From Stenoxybacter acetivorans DSM 19021 (GTDB taxonomy: Bacteria; Pseudomonadota; Gammaproteobacteria; Burkholderiales; Neisseriaceae), in contig NZ_JQKE01000016.1 in the NCBI RefSeq assembly GCF_000745895.1, positions 1-48,541 of the forward strand: a stretch of 48,541 bases of DNA. The letters run 5' to 3'. A model generated the notes under the pieces. That model was given only the letters and a program-made list of their open reading frames with translations, searched no databases and was not told the origin of the DNA. Positions 1 through 10,328 of the stretch are shown here, in pieces; the stretch's first letter is position 1; every line of letters begins with the position of its first letter. A program made the translations under genes and the position numbers.

Positions 1-387
1 CTAAGATGCGGGTGGTGGTGTAGCCCGCACCAATCACTGCGTTTTGTGCCGCACTCATGATTTGATTGATTCCCGTTCTGCCCAAACAGCTGCCGGGGCT
101 AAATTGCAGCTGCCTCAATGCGCGGTGCGTGCAAAACGGAAACGCGCGGCATCTTCGCCGTCTAAATCCACTTCGTGTACGGGAAAGCACGGCTGCTCGC
201 CGGTAATCAGTAAAACAGGTTCCACCGGCTGATCGCTTGTTTCCTCTGAACGTACATCTGTTTGCGGCTGTAATTGCTTATGAAGCTGCTCTTGTCTTTG
301 CTGCTGCCTTATAAATTCTTCATCACCCACATCCGCAAATGCAAATGCGGCTACACAGAAAATCGGCAATAAGCAAAAACGTTGCAT
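1..387 (-). pseudogene. TpsB/ShlB-type outer-membrane transporter, 5' part, frameshifted and cut by window edge
   Basis: N-terminal part of a two-partner-secretion transporter (ShlB/FhaC/HecB family), which exports a large TpsA exoprotein across the outer membrane. From ATG 387 a signal peptide (hydrophobic core ending AFAFA) is followed by a Gln/Glu-rich stretch and the start of the POTRA region (PCFPVHEVDLDGEDAARF). That frame stops at about 115. The family sequence resumes in another frame: GSCLGRTGINQIMSAAQNA, then GYTTTRIL, open to base 1. The shift lies near 115-140 and is not in a long homopolymer, so it is a fixed mutation or a sequencing error rather than an obvious phase-variable tract. 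ATG 402 in the same frame is an alternative start; neither has a strong ribosome-binding site. No TpsA partner is in the window. Confidence 0.75.
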
Positions 388-570
388 GTCTTTTTCTTTC
401 ATATGCAGGTGCGATTTTACACCTGCCGGCAATTTTAATCAGGTGTTGCCTAATAGTAAAGATTCTATTCGGCTATGTAAAAAAATCGGCTCTAAAGTGT
501 TGTGATTTGATGCCAACAAAAACTTGAACAGTTTAATGCCGTTCAGGTTTCTTATAGCGATGTCTGTATT

Positions 571-1884
<1,314 letters not shown>

Positions 1885-1939
1885 TTAAAAATAAATATTT
1901 GAAGTTGAATTGTGTCGGTGTACTGTTTTACAGCATCGT

Positions 1940-3100
1940 TTACAGCGACACCACTTGCCATTGTGCATGCTGCCAAACCAGTTGGCGGTCGCAGTGATTT
2001 AACAGCGGTGCATTGGCTTGCGCGTTGGCATAATCAATGACCACACATTCCCCGCTACCGCGCAGACGTTCGATTTCGTGCTTGGCAGACGCGGCATCAG
2101 TGGCATTAACTTTAATTGCCCGCAAACCGTCGGCTTGCGGCAAATGATCGATTAAATCACGCAAATCAAAACTAAAGCCGGTAGCTGGGCGGGCGCGTCC
2201 AAAATACGCACCCAAGCCGTCATAACGTCCGCCGCGCACCAGCACGTCAGGCCAATCGCTGCCATAGACGGCAAATAATAAGCCGCTGTGATACGAATCC
2301 ACCCGCAATTCGGATAAATCAATAAACGGGTTTTGTTCAGGTAAGGCGGCACATACGGTTTGTAAATCATTTAAGGCTGCCTGAACAGCAGGCAGTTCGG
2401 GTAAATCGGCTTGCGCTTTGGCAAGCGTTTCTTTATATCCGTAAAGCGACGGCAATAAGGCAAACGCATTTGCCCATTGTGTATCCAGCTGCCACGGACG
2501 CAAACATTCGCGTGTGGCGGCAACGTCTTTGGTTTGCATCACGCCCAATAATTCTTTGGCTTGCGTTTGACTCAATTGAGCCGCTTGTGAGAGGGCATGA
2601 AAAATGCCGATGTGTCCCAGTGACAGCTGAATTTGAGTAACATTGAGCGCAGACAGACTTTTGAGCATTAACTCAATCAATTCAATATCCGCATCAATGC
2701 CGCTGTAGCCATACAGTTCCGCACCGATTTGCAAGGGTTCACGTGTGCTTAAAAAACCGTCGGGACGGGCATGCAAAATAGTGCCGGCATAACACAGACG
2801 GTTGATGCCGTTGTTGCCGGATAACAAATGTGCATCAATCCGCGCCACTTGCGGCGTAATGTCAGCACGTAAGCCCAATTGGTGTCCGCTGAGCTGATCA
2901 ACCACACGTATGGTTTTCAGCGATAAGCCGTCGTCAATACGTGTTAATAAGGAATCGCTGTATTCCAATAAGGGCGGGCTGACCAATTCATAGCCGTGAA
3001 CACGAAAAATCGCCAACAGCCGCTCTTTCGCGCTTTCCAATCGGCGGGCGGCAGAGGGCAAAATATCGGCAATGTGTTCGGGCAGTTGCCAAGACTGCAT
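1940..3100 (-). CDS. hisZ: ATP phosphoribosyltransferase regulatory subunit
   Basis: HisZ is a catalytically inactive relative of histidyl-tRNA synthetase that partners the short form of HisG to make the first enzyme of histidine biosynthesis. At 386 residues it covers only the class II synthetase core and lacks the anticodon-binding domain. Recognisable segments are an N-terminal WQLPEHIADILP, a motif 2-like stretch with LGLRADITPQVARI, and VRGGRYDGLGAYFGRARPA near residue 290, typical of HisZ. ATG 3100 has a clear AAGGA upstream. An uptake sequence lies inside the gene at 2374-2385, showing how these repeats are tolerated in coding DNA. hisG is not in the window. Confidence 0.95.
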   Translation of the reverse strand: MQSWQLPEHIADILPSAARRLESAKERLLAIFRVHGYELVSPPLLEYSDSLLTRIDDGLSLKTIRVVDQLSGHQLGLRADITPQVARIDAHLLSGNNGINRLCYAGTILHARPDGFLSTREPLQIGAELYGYSGIDADIELIELMLKSLSALNVTQIQLSLGHIGIFHALSQAAQLSQTQAKELLGVMQTKDVAATRECLRPWQLDTQWANAFALLPSLYGYKETLAKAQADLPELPAVQAALNDLQTVCAALPEQNPFIDLSELRVDSYHSGLLFAVYGSDWPDVLVRGGRYDGLGAYFGRARPATGFSFDLRDLIDHLPQADGLRAIKVNATDAASAKHEIERLRGSGECVVIDYANAQANAPLLNHCDRQLVWQHAQWQVVSL

Positions 3101-3288
3101 GGGATTTCCTTATCAAATGAAGCACATGAACGCATGTTTCGTGCGGGCATGAAGAAAGACGGGTTTCATGCCCGCCTTGTTATTTCAGGTGATACTTTAG
3201 CACAAAATCAGCTGTGCATTCCAGCAAGACAATGATTTATCGGTATTGTCAGCCAAAGAATTATTTATGCAGATGCCCGAAACAAAAA

Positions 3289-3326
3289 CAGGCTGCCTGA
3301 AAACATTTTCAGGCAGCCTGTTAAGA
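3289..3326 (-). terminator. Inverted uptake-sequence pair acting as icd terminator
   Basis: Two uptake sequences in opposite orientation (3290-3301 and 3308-3319) form a hairpin with about 14 paired bases and a very short loop. Read on the minus strand it is followed by a T-rich stretch (TGTTTTTGTTT), so it suits termination of icd, whose stop lies about 30 bases before it. Confidence 0.8.
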
Positions 3327-3348
3327 TTATCCCATGCAAATAAATTGT

Positions 3349-4587
3349 TTACATGCGTTCAATCATGGCTTTGCCGAATGCAGAACAAGACACTTCATTT
3401 GCGCCGTCCATTAAGCGGGCAAAGTCATAAGTAACTTGTTTATCGCCAATGGCTTTTTCCATAGAGGCAATCACCAAATCCGCCGCTTCTTTCCAGCCCA
3501 AATGACGCAGCATCATTTCGGCAGACAAAATCAGCGAACCGGGATTGACTTTGTCTTGACCCGCGTATTTGGGGGCTGTGCCGTGAGTGGCTTCAAAAAT
3601 GGCGTATTGGTCGGAAATATTTGCGCCCGGGGCAATGCCGATACCGCCCACTTGCGCTGCCAATGCGTCGGAAATGTAATCGCCGTTGAGGTTACAGCAG
3701 GCAATCACATCGTATTCTGCGGGGCGCAGTAAAATTTGCTGTAAAAACGCATCGGCAATGGCATCTTTTACGGTAATGGTTTTACCGGTTTTCGGGTTTT
3801 TGAATTCGCACCACGGACCGCCGCCGATTTCAGCCGCGCCGAATTCATTTTTCGCCAAAGCGTAGCCCCAATCACGGAATCCGCCTTCGGTGAATTTCAT
3901 GATGTTGCCTTTGTGAACCAAGGTAACGCTGTCGCGATCATTGTCAATGGCGTAGCGAATGGCGGCACGCACCAAGCGTTCCGTGCCTTCTTTGGACACG
4001 GGTTTAATGCCGATACCCGACGTATTGGGAAAACGGATTTTTTTTACGCCCATTTCATTTTGCAAAAAGGCGATGACTTTTTTGGCATCGGCACTTTCGG
4101 CTTCCCATTCAATGCCCGCGTAAATGTCTTCGGTGTTTTCGCGGTAAATCACCATGTCGGTTTTGGTGGGGTCTTTTAAGGGTGAAGGCACACCGCTAAA
4201 ATAACGCACCGGACGCACACATTGATACAAATCCAATTCTTGACGCAAGGCAACATTTAACGAGCGAATGCCGCCGCCCACGGGCGTGGTCATCGGTCCT
4301 TTAATCGAAACGCTGTATTCTTTTAAGGTTGCCAGAGTCTCTTCAGGCAGCCATACATTATCACCATAAACACGCGTGGCTTTTTCGCCGGCGTACACTT
4401 CCAGCCAATGAATTTTTTTTGCACCGCCGTATGCTTTGGCAACAGCGGCATTAATCACGTCAATCATCACCGGTGTGATGTCCACACCAATGCCGTCGCC
4501 TTCAATAAACGGAATAATCGGGTCGTTGGGAATCGGTTTGCCCGGAATAATTTTGCTGCCTTCGGCAGGCACCTTGATATGGCTCAT
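3349..4587 (-). CDS. icd: Isocitrate dehydrogenase (NADP-type, homodimeric family)
   Basis: Oxidative decarboxylation of isocitrate to 2-oxoglutarate in the TCA cycle. About 412 residues from the chosen ATG, the size of the E. coli-type dimeric enzyme. Visible motifs: [20 protein letters not shown] with the substrate Ser that AceK phosphorylates in E. coli, [18 protein letters not shown], the metal-binding region [14 protein letters not shown], and the coenzyme loop [14 protein letters not shown]. The open frame extends to 4629, but ATG 4587 is preceded by AGGAGA at 7 bases and begins [10 protein letters not shown], the expected N terminus. From memory N. meningitidis and N. gonorrhoeae use the unrelated monomeric enzyme of about 740 residues, so this type is a point of difference. 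Confidence 0.95.
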   Translation of the reverse strand: MSHIKVPAEGSKIIPGKPIPNDPIIPFIEGDGIGVDITPVMIDVINAAVAKAYGGAKKIHWLEVYAGEKATRVYGDNVWLPEETLATLKEYSVSIKGPMTTPVGGGIRSLNVALRQELDLYQCVRPVRYFSGVPSPLKDPTKTDMVIYRENTEDIYAGIEWEAESADAKKVIAFLQNEMGVKKIRFPNTSGIGIKPVSKEGTERLVRAAIRYAIDNDRDSVTLVHKGNIMKFTEGGFRDWGYALAKNEFGAAEIGGGPWCEFKNPKTGKTITVKDAIADAFLQQILLRPAEYDVIACCNLNGDYISDALAAQVGGIGIAPGANISDQYAIFEATHGTAPKYAGQDKVNPGSLILSAEMMLRHLGWKEAADLVIASMEKAIGDKQVTYDFARLMDGANEVSCSAFGKAMIERM

Positions 4588-4695
4588 TAAATAATCTCCT
4601 GAACGGTTTTTCTGATTGGCGCAAAACACGCATAAGGGGCAGATTATGCTTGATTTTGCGGTTTCACGCCAGTGCCGACCTGTATAGGTATGTGT

Positions 4696-5478
4696 TTAAA
4701 CGGCTTTTTTGCGGTATTGCTTTCTGATGTATCGCCAAACAAACAGGACATAACCGGACAAGCTGTACACCAAAAAAAAGCCAAATAAAACCAATGCCGG
4801 CTGCCACGTAATCATCAGCAAAAACATTGCCGCCAGCAGCATGCGCACAAACGATACTTTGCGGCGAGCATTTATTTCTTTAAATGACCAAAACGGAATT
4901 TGCACCACCATAGACAAACCGGCAAACAAGACAATGATCAAACACAAAACATTCACATGCGGCAAAGTTTCCACGCTGTGATTTACCCAAATCAAGCCGA
5001 TAACCAATGCGGCGGCGGCGGGGCTGGGAATGCCGATAAACCATTTTTTATCAATTTTGCCGATTAGGGTATTAAACAGAGCCAAACGAAGCGCGGCGCA
5101 GGCACAGTAAATAAAGGCAACCGTGTAACCGATTTTACCGAAATGGTATAACTGCCATTCATAGGCAATCAGCGCGGGGGCAACGCCGAAACTAACCATA
5201 TCAGCCAAGCTGTCAAGCTGTTCGCCGAACGCACTTTGGGTATTGGTCAGCCGCGCTACCCTACCGTCCATGCCGTCAAACAGCATGGAAATAAACACCG
5301 AAATTGCCGCTGTCTCAAAACGCCCGTGCATGGCTTGAGTAATGGCGAAAAAAGCGGCAAACAAGGCGGCAAGGGTAAACGCATTGGGCAGAAGATAAAT
5401 ACTGTTATCACGCAGACGGCGGGGGGGGGATACAGGCACATCACCGGGCGGTGTTTCGGGCAGCGGTGTTTGGGTCAT
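4696..5478 (-). CDS. pssA: CDP-diacylglycerol-serine O-phosphatidyltransferase
   Basis: Integral inner-membrane enzyme that makes phosphatidylserine from CDP-diacylglycerol and serine, the precursor of phosphatidylethanolamine. It carries the complete CDP-alcohol phosphotransferase signature, DGRVAR followed at the proper spacing by G, D and D (SAFGEQLDSLAD), near residue 80, and about seven hydrophobic segments. The 260-residue length and Pro-rich cytoplasmic N terminus fit the membrane-embedded (subclass II) PssA. ATG 5478 is preferred over the upstream in-frame starts because AAGGA lies just before it. It stands alone between icd and the divergent DoxX-like gene. Confidence 0.93.
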   Translation of the reverse strand: MTQTPLPETPPGDVPVSPPRRLRDNSIYLLPNAFTLAALFAAFFAITQAMHGRFETAAISVFISMLFDGMDGRVARLTNTQSAFGEQLDSLADMVSFGVAPALIAYEWQLYHFGKIGYTVAFIYCACAALRLALFNTLIGKIDKKWFIGIPSPAAAALVIGLIWVNHSVETLPHVNVLCLIIVLFAGLSMVVQIPFWSFKEINARRKVSFVRMLLAAMFLLMITWQPALVLFGFFLVYSLSGYVLFVWRYIRKQYRKKAV

Positions 5479-5600
5479 CGGAATTCCTTGCATCTTCAAC
5501 GGCAAAATAATTTTACTATTCTAAAACAAGTTTCCACGCACACCAAATGCAATCATTCGGCGCATGTGATACGATAAATTCCGTTATCTGCACAGACGCA

Positions 5601-5640
5601 GCTATTTCAAGCTATCCCAAACTATTTCAGGCTACCTGAA
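5601..5640. repeat. Imperfect 20-bp tandem repeat ending in a variant uptake sequence
   Basis: Two adjacent 20-base units, 5601-5620 and 5621-5640, share CTATTTCA and GCTA in register. Only the second ends as AGGCTACCTGAA (5629-5640), the uptake dialect I associate with Eikenella. It lies in the pssA/DoxX-like divergent intergenic region. Confidence 0.55.
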
Positions 5641-5701
5641 ACAGATTGTCTTTAATACAGCCCAACACAATGGACTGCAAAAAACCATACGGAGGCATCA
5701 A

Positions 5702-6148
5702 ATGACTGAATTAAACGACACACCGCATTGGCTGGAAAAACTTCTGTTATCCAATGGCATGTGGCTGTTTGCCAGAATTGTGATTACCTTTTTGTTTTGG
5801 ATTACCGCAGTCAATTGGATTCTGGATTTTAACGAGGCACGCTCCGCCGCCGCATCGGTGCATCTTTTCCCGCCGGCATTTTGGGGCTGGTTTTTGATTG
5901 CGTTTTACATTGCAGGCAGCCTGCTGATTATTGCCGACAGAATGATGTGGCTGGGTGCGGGCGCGTTTTTGGTATTCGTATTTTTAACCATTGTTTGCGT
6001 TCACCATTGGTGGAGCATGAGCGGTGCGCAAGAAGCCTCGGCATGGAATGAAGTGAAAGAACACATCACGGTGATGGGCAGCATGATTGTGGTTTGCATT
6101 GCTTCACTTTTGCGCACCCGTTTGCGCAAACACCATTTATTGGATTGA
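5702..6148 (+). CDS. DoxX-like small inner-membrane protein
   Basis: A 148-residue protein with four predicted membrane helices: residues about 20-42 (LFARIVITFLFWITAVNWIL), 60-78, 82-102 and 125-140. A short N-terminal tail and a basic C terminus (RTRLRKHH) suggest both ends are cytoplasmic. The helix-1 pattern and size suggest the DoxX family, whose members are membrane proteins of mostly unknown role, some linked to sulfur or redox metabolism. The start is well supported by GGAGG six bases before ATG 5702. The stop is 96 bases from folP; co-transcription is possible but not shown. Confidence 0.7.
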   Translation: MTELNDTPHWLEKLLLSNGMWLFARIVITFLFWITAVNWILDFNEARSAAASVHLFPPAFWGWFLIAFYIAGSLLIIADRMMWLGAGAFLVFVFLTIVCVHHWWSMSGAQEASAWNEVKEHITVMGSMIVVCIASLLRTRLRKHHLLD

Positions 6149-6244
6149 ATTTTTCGGTATTTAATTTGTTAAACAAAAAAACAGTACTTTCCCCATGCAG
6201 CATGTTTTCACACCCGACCATATTCAATAAATAATGCAAAAACC

Positions 6245-7117
6245 ATGACATCTGATCAAATCCGGCAAACGCCCATTTGGCAATGTGGCCGCTTCCGCAT
6301 TGCATTAAACCGCCCGCAAATCATGGGCATCATCAACATCACACCCGATTCATTTTCCGACGGCGGGCAATACAGCGGTTCGATTTCGGCTGCATTGGCT
6401 CACGCGGCGCAATTGTTAAAAGACGGTGCGGATATTCTGGACATCGGCGGTGAATCATCGCGCCCGGGTGCGCCGTATGTCTCACCAGAAGAAGAATGGG
6501 CAAGGGTGTCGCCGATATTGAAAGAATTGACCGGCTGGCAAGTGCCGATTACGCTGGATACCCGCCGCACGTGGGTGATGCGGCAAGCACTGGAACAGGG
6601 CGGTACAGACGGCATCAATGATATTGCCGCATTGAGCGACGAAGGCGCAGTGTCATTATTGACTCAGGACAAAACCACGGGTGTTTGCCTGATGCACATG
6701 CAAGGGCTGCCTGAAAACATGCAAGATAATCCGCAATACGGCGATGTCGTTACAGAAGTAGGACACTATTTACGTGAACGCGTTGCCGTTTGCACCGCGG
6801 CGGGCATTGACAAACAACGGTTGGTGATTGACCCTGGCTTTGGTTTCGGCAAAACCCGCGAGCACCACCGTGCATTAATGCTGCGTTTTGCGGAATGGCA
6901 ACGCATGGCAGACTGCCCTGCATTGATTGGCGTGTCGCGCAAAAGCATGATTGGCGCGATTACCGGAGAAACACAGCCGCAAGCACGCATGGTCGGCAGC
7001 GTGGTGGCGGCAGTTGCAGCAGCGGCACGCGGTGCGGCGATTGTGCGCGTGCATGATGTGCGTGAAACCCGCCAAGGTTTGCAGGTATGGCAAGAATTGG
7101 GTGGCTTTTTGGCTTAA
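6245..7117 (+). CDS. folP: Dihydropteroate synthase
   Basis: Condenses p-aminobenzoate with dihydropterin pyrophosphate in folate synthesis; the target of sulfonamides. The 290-residue TIM barrel shows both family signatures: [15 protein letters not shown] near residue 28 and the [14 protein letters not shown] pterin-binding segment near residue 60, with [11 protein letters not shown] and a C-terminal RVHDV (residues about 267-271). The ribosome-binding site at ATG 6245 is poor, but the N terminus is of normal length. No glmM follows, unlike the common folP-glmM arrangement. Confidence 0.97.
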   Translation: MTSDQIRQTPIWQCGRFRIALNRPQIMGIINITPDSFSDGGQYSGSISAALAHAAQLLKDGADILDIGGESSRPGAPYVSPEEEWARVSPILKELTGWQVPITLDTRRTWVMRQALEQGGTDGINDIAALSDEGAVSLLTQDKTTGVCLMHMQGLPENMQDNPQYGDVVTEVGHYLRERVAVCTAAGIDKQRLVIDPGFGFGKTREHHRALMLRFAEWQRMADCPALIGVSRKSMIGAITGETQPQARMVGSVVAAVAAAARGAAIVRVHDVRETRQGLQVWQELGGFLA

Positions 7118-7465
7118 AAAACATCTTTTTTGAACGAACTTCCATAAATTTTCTTGTTTTTACTGCATCATCGGGTGTATCGTTTCACCAATATGAAATA
7201 ATTTCAGCAGTAATTAAACAAGACACACGGCTGATTTACTTTAAATGACATAACCGCTTCACAAGCAAGTTTTCTTGCCGATTTGAGGCTTTGCTTTCAG
7301 GTTACAAACCCTTTGCATTCCGTGTGTACAAACAAGGTTTCAATCCGTGAGCAGTTTGGCGGAAGTGAATATTTTTTTCAAACGCCGAATTTCTCCGACT
7401 TGAAAGCGGAATCTGCGTTTCTTTGTTGATATTATTTCATTCACATTAAAACTTAAGGAGATACC
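7118..7465. other. Intergenic region, folP to OmpA-type lipoprotein
   Basis: 348 bases without a convincing ORF. The last 120 bases are AT-rich with T-runs and probably hold the promoter of the lipoprotein gene, but I could not pick out a convincing -35/-10 pair. A short inverted repeat (GCAAGTTTTCTTGC, around 7264-7277) is present. No RNA gene is recognised. Confidence 0.5.
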
Positions 7466-8122
7466 ATGAAATTAACTCAATCTTTACCCGTTTTACTGGC
7501 AGCTGCCTCTTTGGCTTTGTCAGGCTGTGTTACCGACCCGACTACAGGACAGCAATCCATCAGTAAAACTGCACTTTACGGCTTAGGCGGTGCGGTAACT
7601 TGCGGCATCATCGGCGCAGTTACGCATGGTAGCAAAGGTGCGCGCAATTCCGCACTGGCTTGCGGTGCTGTGGGCGCGGGCGTGGGCGGCTATATGGATT
7701 ATCAAGAGAAATTACTGCGCGATAAATTGGCAAACAGCCAAGTGGAAGTTACCCGCGTAGGCGATCAAATCAAATTGGTAATGCCTGAAAACATCACTTT
7801 TGCCACCAACAGCGCCACTTTAAGTAGCTCGGCAAATTCTTCGCTCACTTCCGTGGCAGGCGTTTTGGCTCAATACACGGACACCACCATCACGGTTTCC
7901 GGCCATACCGACAACACAGGCAGTGATGCCATCAATCAGCCTTTGTCTGAAAAACGTGCATTGTCCGTTGCCAATTTCTTAACAACACACGGTGTTGCCG
8001 GCGGACGCATCAACACCGTTGGCTACGGCTCAAAAATGCCTGTGGCTGAGAACACCACCGCTGCCGGACGCGCAAAAAACCGCCGTGTGGAAATTGCCAT
8101 CAACCCGGTACAAACGCGATAA
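7466..8122 (+). CDS. OmpA-family peptidoglycan-binding lipoprotein with glycine zipper
   Basis: A 218-residue envelope lipoprotein. The signal peptide ends in lipobox LSGC, giving Cys at about residue 21. Residues about 35-80 form a Gly/Ala-rich glycine-zipper segment ([21 protein letters not shown], then [12 protein letters not shown]). The C-terminal half is an OmpA_C domain: [21 protein letters not shown], and [14 protein letters not shown] with the diaminopimelate-binding Asp and Arg positions, closing with [12 protein letters not shown]. This layout matches the YiaD/Pal-like family that anchors the outer membrane to peptidoglycan. Start is secure (AAGGAG at 7 bases). A hairpin terminator follows directly. 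Confidence 0.93.
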   Translation: MKLTQSLPVLLAAASLALSGCVTDPTTGQQSISKTALYGLGGAVTCGIIGAVTHGSKGARNSALACGAVGAGVGGYMDYQEKLLRDKLANSQVEVTRVGDQIKLVMPENITFATNSATLSSSANSSLTSVAGVLAQYTDTTITVSGHTDNTGSDAINQPLSEKRALSVANFLTTHGVAGGRINTVGYGSKMPVAENTTAAGRAKNRRVEIAINPVQTR

Positions 8123-8150
8123 TCGATTTGATTTTTTGCTTAAATCTTAA

Positions 8151-8196
8151 AAAGCAGCACTCAACATCAATAAAAACCGTTGAATGCTGTTTTTTA
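8151..8196 (+). terminator. Rho-independent terminator of the OmpA-type lipoprotein gene
   Basis: Imperfect 12-13 bp stem (AGCAGCACTCAAC at 8153-8165 with GTTGAATGCTGT at 8179-8190), AT-rich loop, then a run of T. It starts about 30 bases after the stop codon. Confidence 0.85.
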
Positions 8197-8252
8197 TTTA
8201 AAAATCAACCAGAATTCATTACTCATTTAATTCATTACTCGAAGGACAAGCA

Positions 8253-8774
8253 ATGCGTTATTTTTTGTGTTTATTGCTCTTGGCTTGTGCCGCATTCGTC
8301 CACGCCCGCGACGACAATGGCTACAACACCTATTATATTGAATCGGAAAAAGACAAGCCTTGGGAAGAAATACCGCTGCCCTTGCCGCCGTATCCCGATC
8401 AAAACGCATCATGGCTGCCGATTTATATCAGCAACACTTTCTCCGGTAAAACTTTGCTGATGACAAACAGCATTCGCACACCGGCAGACGATACCGTGCA
8501 TTATGTGCTGAATGTTCAATCCAACCAAGGCATTGACAACATCACCGCTGAAGCCGTTCGCTGCGGTGAACGCGCTGCCAAAACGCTGGCATACGGCGAT
8601 GATGTGAATCACCGCTGGATTGTTCCCAAACGCGGCCACTGGCAAACAGTGAGCACCGTTTTGCGCGATATAGACCCTGTCCGCGCCGCTTTGTACACTA
8701 TTTTTTGTGTCGATGGTATTCCGAAAAATTCGGAAGAATGGCAAGAACGGCTGCAAAAACGCGCCTCGCGTTAA
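8253..8774 (+). CDS. CNP1-like family secreted protein
   Basis: A 173-residue exported protein. Cleavable signal peptide MRYFLCLLLLACAAFVHA, then a mature domain with WEEIPLPLPPYP, a central segment VHYVLNVQSNQGIDNITAEAVRC, and a C-terminal RAALYTIFCVDG. The pattern is that of the CNP1-like family (cryptic neisserial protein, common in betaproteobacteria), whose function is unknown. Two conserved cysteines in the mature part could form a disulfide in the periplasm. GAAGGA precedes ATG 8253. An uptake sequence abuts the stop codon. Confidence 0.85.
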   Translation: MRYFLCLLLLACAAFVHARDDNGYNTYYIESEKDKPWEEIPLPLPPYPDQNASWLPIYISNTFSGKTLLMTNSIRTPADDTVHYVLNVQSNQGIDNITAEAVRCGERAAKTLAYGDDVNHRWIVPKRGHWQTVSTVLRDIDPVRAALYTIFCVDGIPKNSEEWQERLQKRASR

Positions 8775-8850
8775 GGCTGCCTGAAATGTGATTACCTGAA
8801 AACGACGGTACAGCACATCGGTTCGGTATTACTGAAAAACGCAGCCATCA

Positions 8851-9348
8851 CTAATCATTCGGGTAATGCACTTGATCGGCGATTAAAGGCGGCAAAAACG
8901 GCAAGCTTTGTTTAACCACTTGTTCAAAAAACCATGCCGTTCGTGCGTTTTGCCATGATGGGGTTTTGGGCAAATCGGTAAACGCACACACCAACACAGC
9001 TACTGCCACAATCAACACGCCCCGAGCAGCACCAAACACCGCACCCAATAATCGGTTGATGCTGCTCAAACCAAAAGCCGACACGCCCGATTGAAACAAA
9101 GAGGCAACCAGTTTCAATACCACCCAGCCTGCCAACAGCAGCAGCACAAACGACAAAGCCACCGCCAGCTGCCGAGGCTGAATACTCACAAAAGCCACAT
9201 CGGCAAATTTTGCGGAAAAATTCTTGGCGAATAAAAATGTTGCAATCCATGTGCACAAAGAAGCCGCTTCCGCCACCAAGCCGCGCATCACCGACACCAG
9301 CATACTCAGAGCGATTAATCCGAGTGCCAATACATCAAATAAAGTCAT
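8851..9348 (-). CDS. cvpA: CvpA family inner-membrane protein
   Basis: 165 residues with four hydrophobic segments: LFDVLALGLIALSMLVSVMRG at the N terminus, residues about 30-45, 64-85 and 100-120. The opening and the central SSINRLLGAVFGAARG are CvpA hallmarks. CvpA is required for colicin V production in E. coli and has been tied to envelope stress tolerance; its biochemical role is unclear. ATG 9348 overlaps the stop of the upstream SPOR gene by 4 bases, so translation is coupled. purF, the usual downstream partner, is absent: the next gene is convergent. Confidence 0.92.
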   Translation of the reverse strand: MTLFDVLALGLIALSMLVSVMRGLVAEAASLCTWIATFLFAKNFSAKFADVAFVSIQPRQLAVALSFVLLLLAGWVVLKLVASLFQSGVSAFGLSSINRLLGAVFGAARGVLIVAVAVLVCAFTDLPKTPSWQNARTAWFFEQVVKQSLPFLPPLIADQVHYPND

Positions 9349-10205
9349 GGCTTATTATCAATAATAAAACCGTCCAAACCCGCCGAACGTATTTTATTTA
9401 ATCCTTGTTCGGCTTGCGCACGGTCGGCATAGCCGCCTGAGCGAACACGATACAGCACCCCTTTACTGGTTTGACTGGTTACGATATTCGCACCGAAACC
9501 CGCCGCTGCCAATTTTTGCTGAACCGTCCGCGCCTGTGTTTCGCTGGTATAAGCACCAATTTGAATCACTGTCTTGCCGCCGTTTTGGATTGGTGCTGCA
9601 CCGGCAGCAGATGTTTTGGCCTGTGCCGCAGCGGCTTTCGGCGCAGCGGCTTGGGCGGTGCTTGTTTTATTGGTGCTTACTGTACCGGCGGCTTTGTTAT
9701 TTAAAATTTCTTGCGGCGTGAGCTTACTGCCGGTTTTTGGCTTTACCGATGCGTCGGTTTTTTCCTGACGAGGCAAAGTTGTTTTTTCAGTTGTTTTTTT
9801 GGGTTTTTCTTCCGTTGGTTTGGATTTTTCTTCAGTCGGCTTTGGTTTTTCCACTGCTGCAGGTGGCATCGCAGGTACAATCACGTTTTGCGGCACGGCA
9901 ACAGCGGTATTGACAGTATTTTCATTGTTTTGCTTCGTATCCGCGTTTATTGGTGCAGATGATGTTTCAGCCAGCCATTCTGCGGAAGCAACCACGGCAG
10001 ACGCCGTTGCCGCACCACTTGCCGATTCATTCATACCGTTAATCACCACCGATTGCTGCGGTTCATTCGTGTTTTGTGCAGAACGGTTCAGCACGCTCAA
10101 AAGTAAGGCACATGCTGCCGCAACCATAATCACCGCACCCACCAATCGGCGGCGGTTTCGTTTTTTCAATTGTTCGTATTCGTTACGAGGATCATTCATA
10201 TTCAT
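9345..10205 (-). CDS. SPOR-domain cell-division/peptidoglycan-binding membrane protein
   Basis: 286 residues, type II membrane topology. A short basic cytoplasmic segment (KKRNRRR) precedes one membrane helix (residues about 21-40), followed by a long low-complexity periplasmic linker with Lys/Pro/Thr/Glu repeats (KPTEEKSKPTEEKP) and Ala-rich runs. The C terminus, from about residue 210, is a SPOR domain (IQIGAYTSETQARTVQQKL, then YRVRSGGYADRAQAEQGL), which binds denuded glycan strands at the division septum; FtsN and DedD have this layout. It lies between folC and cvpA as in other Neisseriaceae. The start is either ATG 10205 or the in-frame ATG 10199; neither has a good ribosome-binding site. 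Confidence 0.9.
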   Translation of the reverse strand: MNMNDPRNEYEQLKKRNRRRLVGAVIMVAAACALLLSVLNRSAQNTNEPQQSVVINGMNESASGAATASAVVASAEWLAETSSAPINADTKQNNENTVNTAVAVPQNVIVPAMPPAAVEKPKPTEEKSKPTEEKPKKTTEKTTLPRQEKTDASVKPKTGSKLTPQEILNNKAAGTVSTNKTSTAQAAAPKAAAAQAKTSAAGAAPIQNGGKTVIQIGAYTSETQARTVQQKLAAAGFGANIVTSQTSKGVLYRVRSGGYADRAQAEQGLNKIRSAGLDGFIIDNKP

Positions 10206-10328
10206 CGGGTATCGTCCAAAATATTTTCAGGCAGCCATCGGCTGTTTTTGGCAGCAATAATTGGCTTATCAAAATATTTTAATAAGCCTATTGTTTACTT
10301 AGTTGCACACGGACAGCGAATATTGCCA

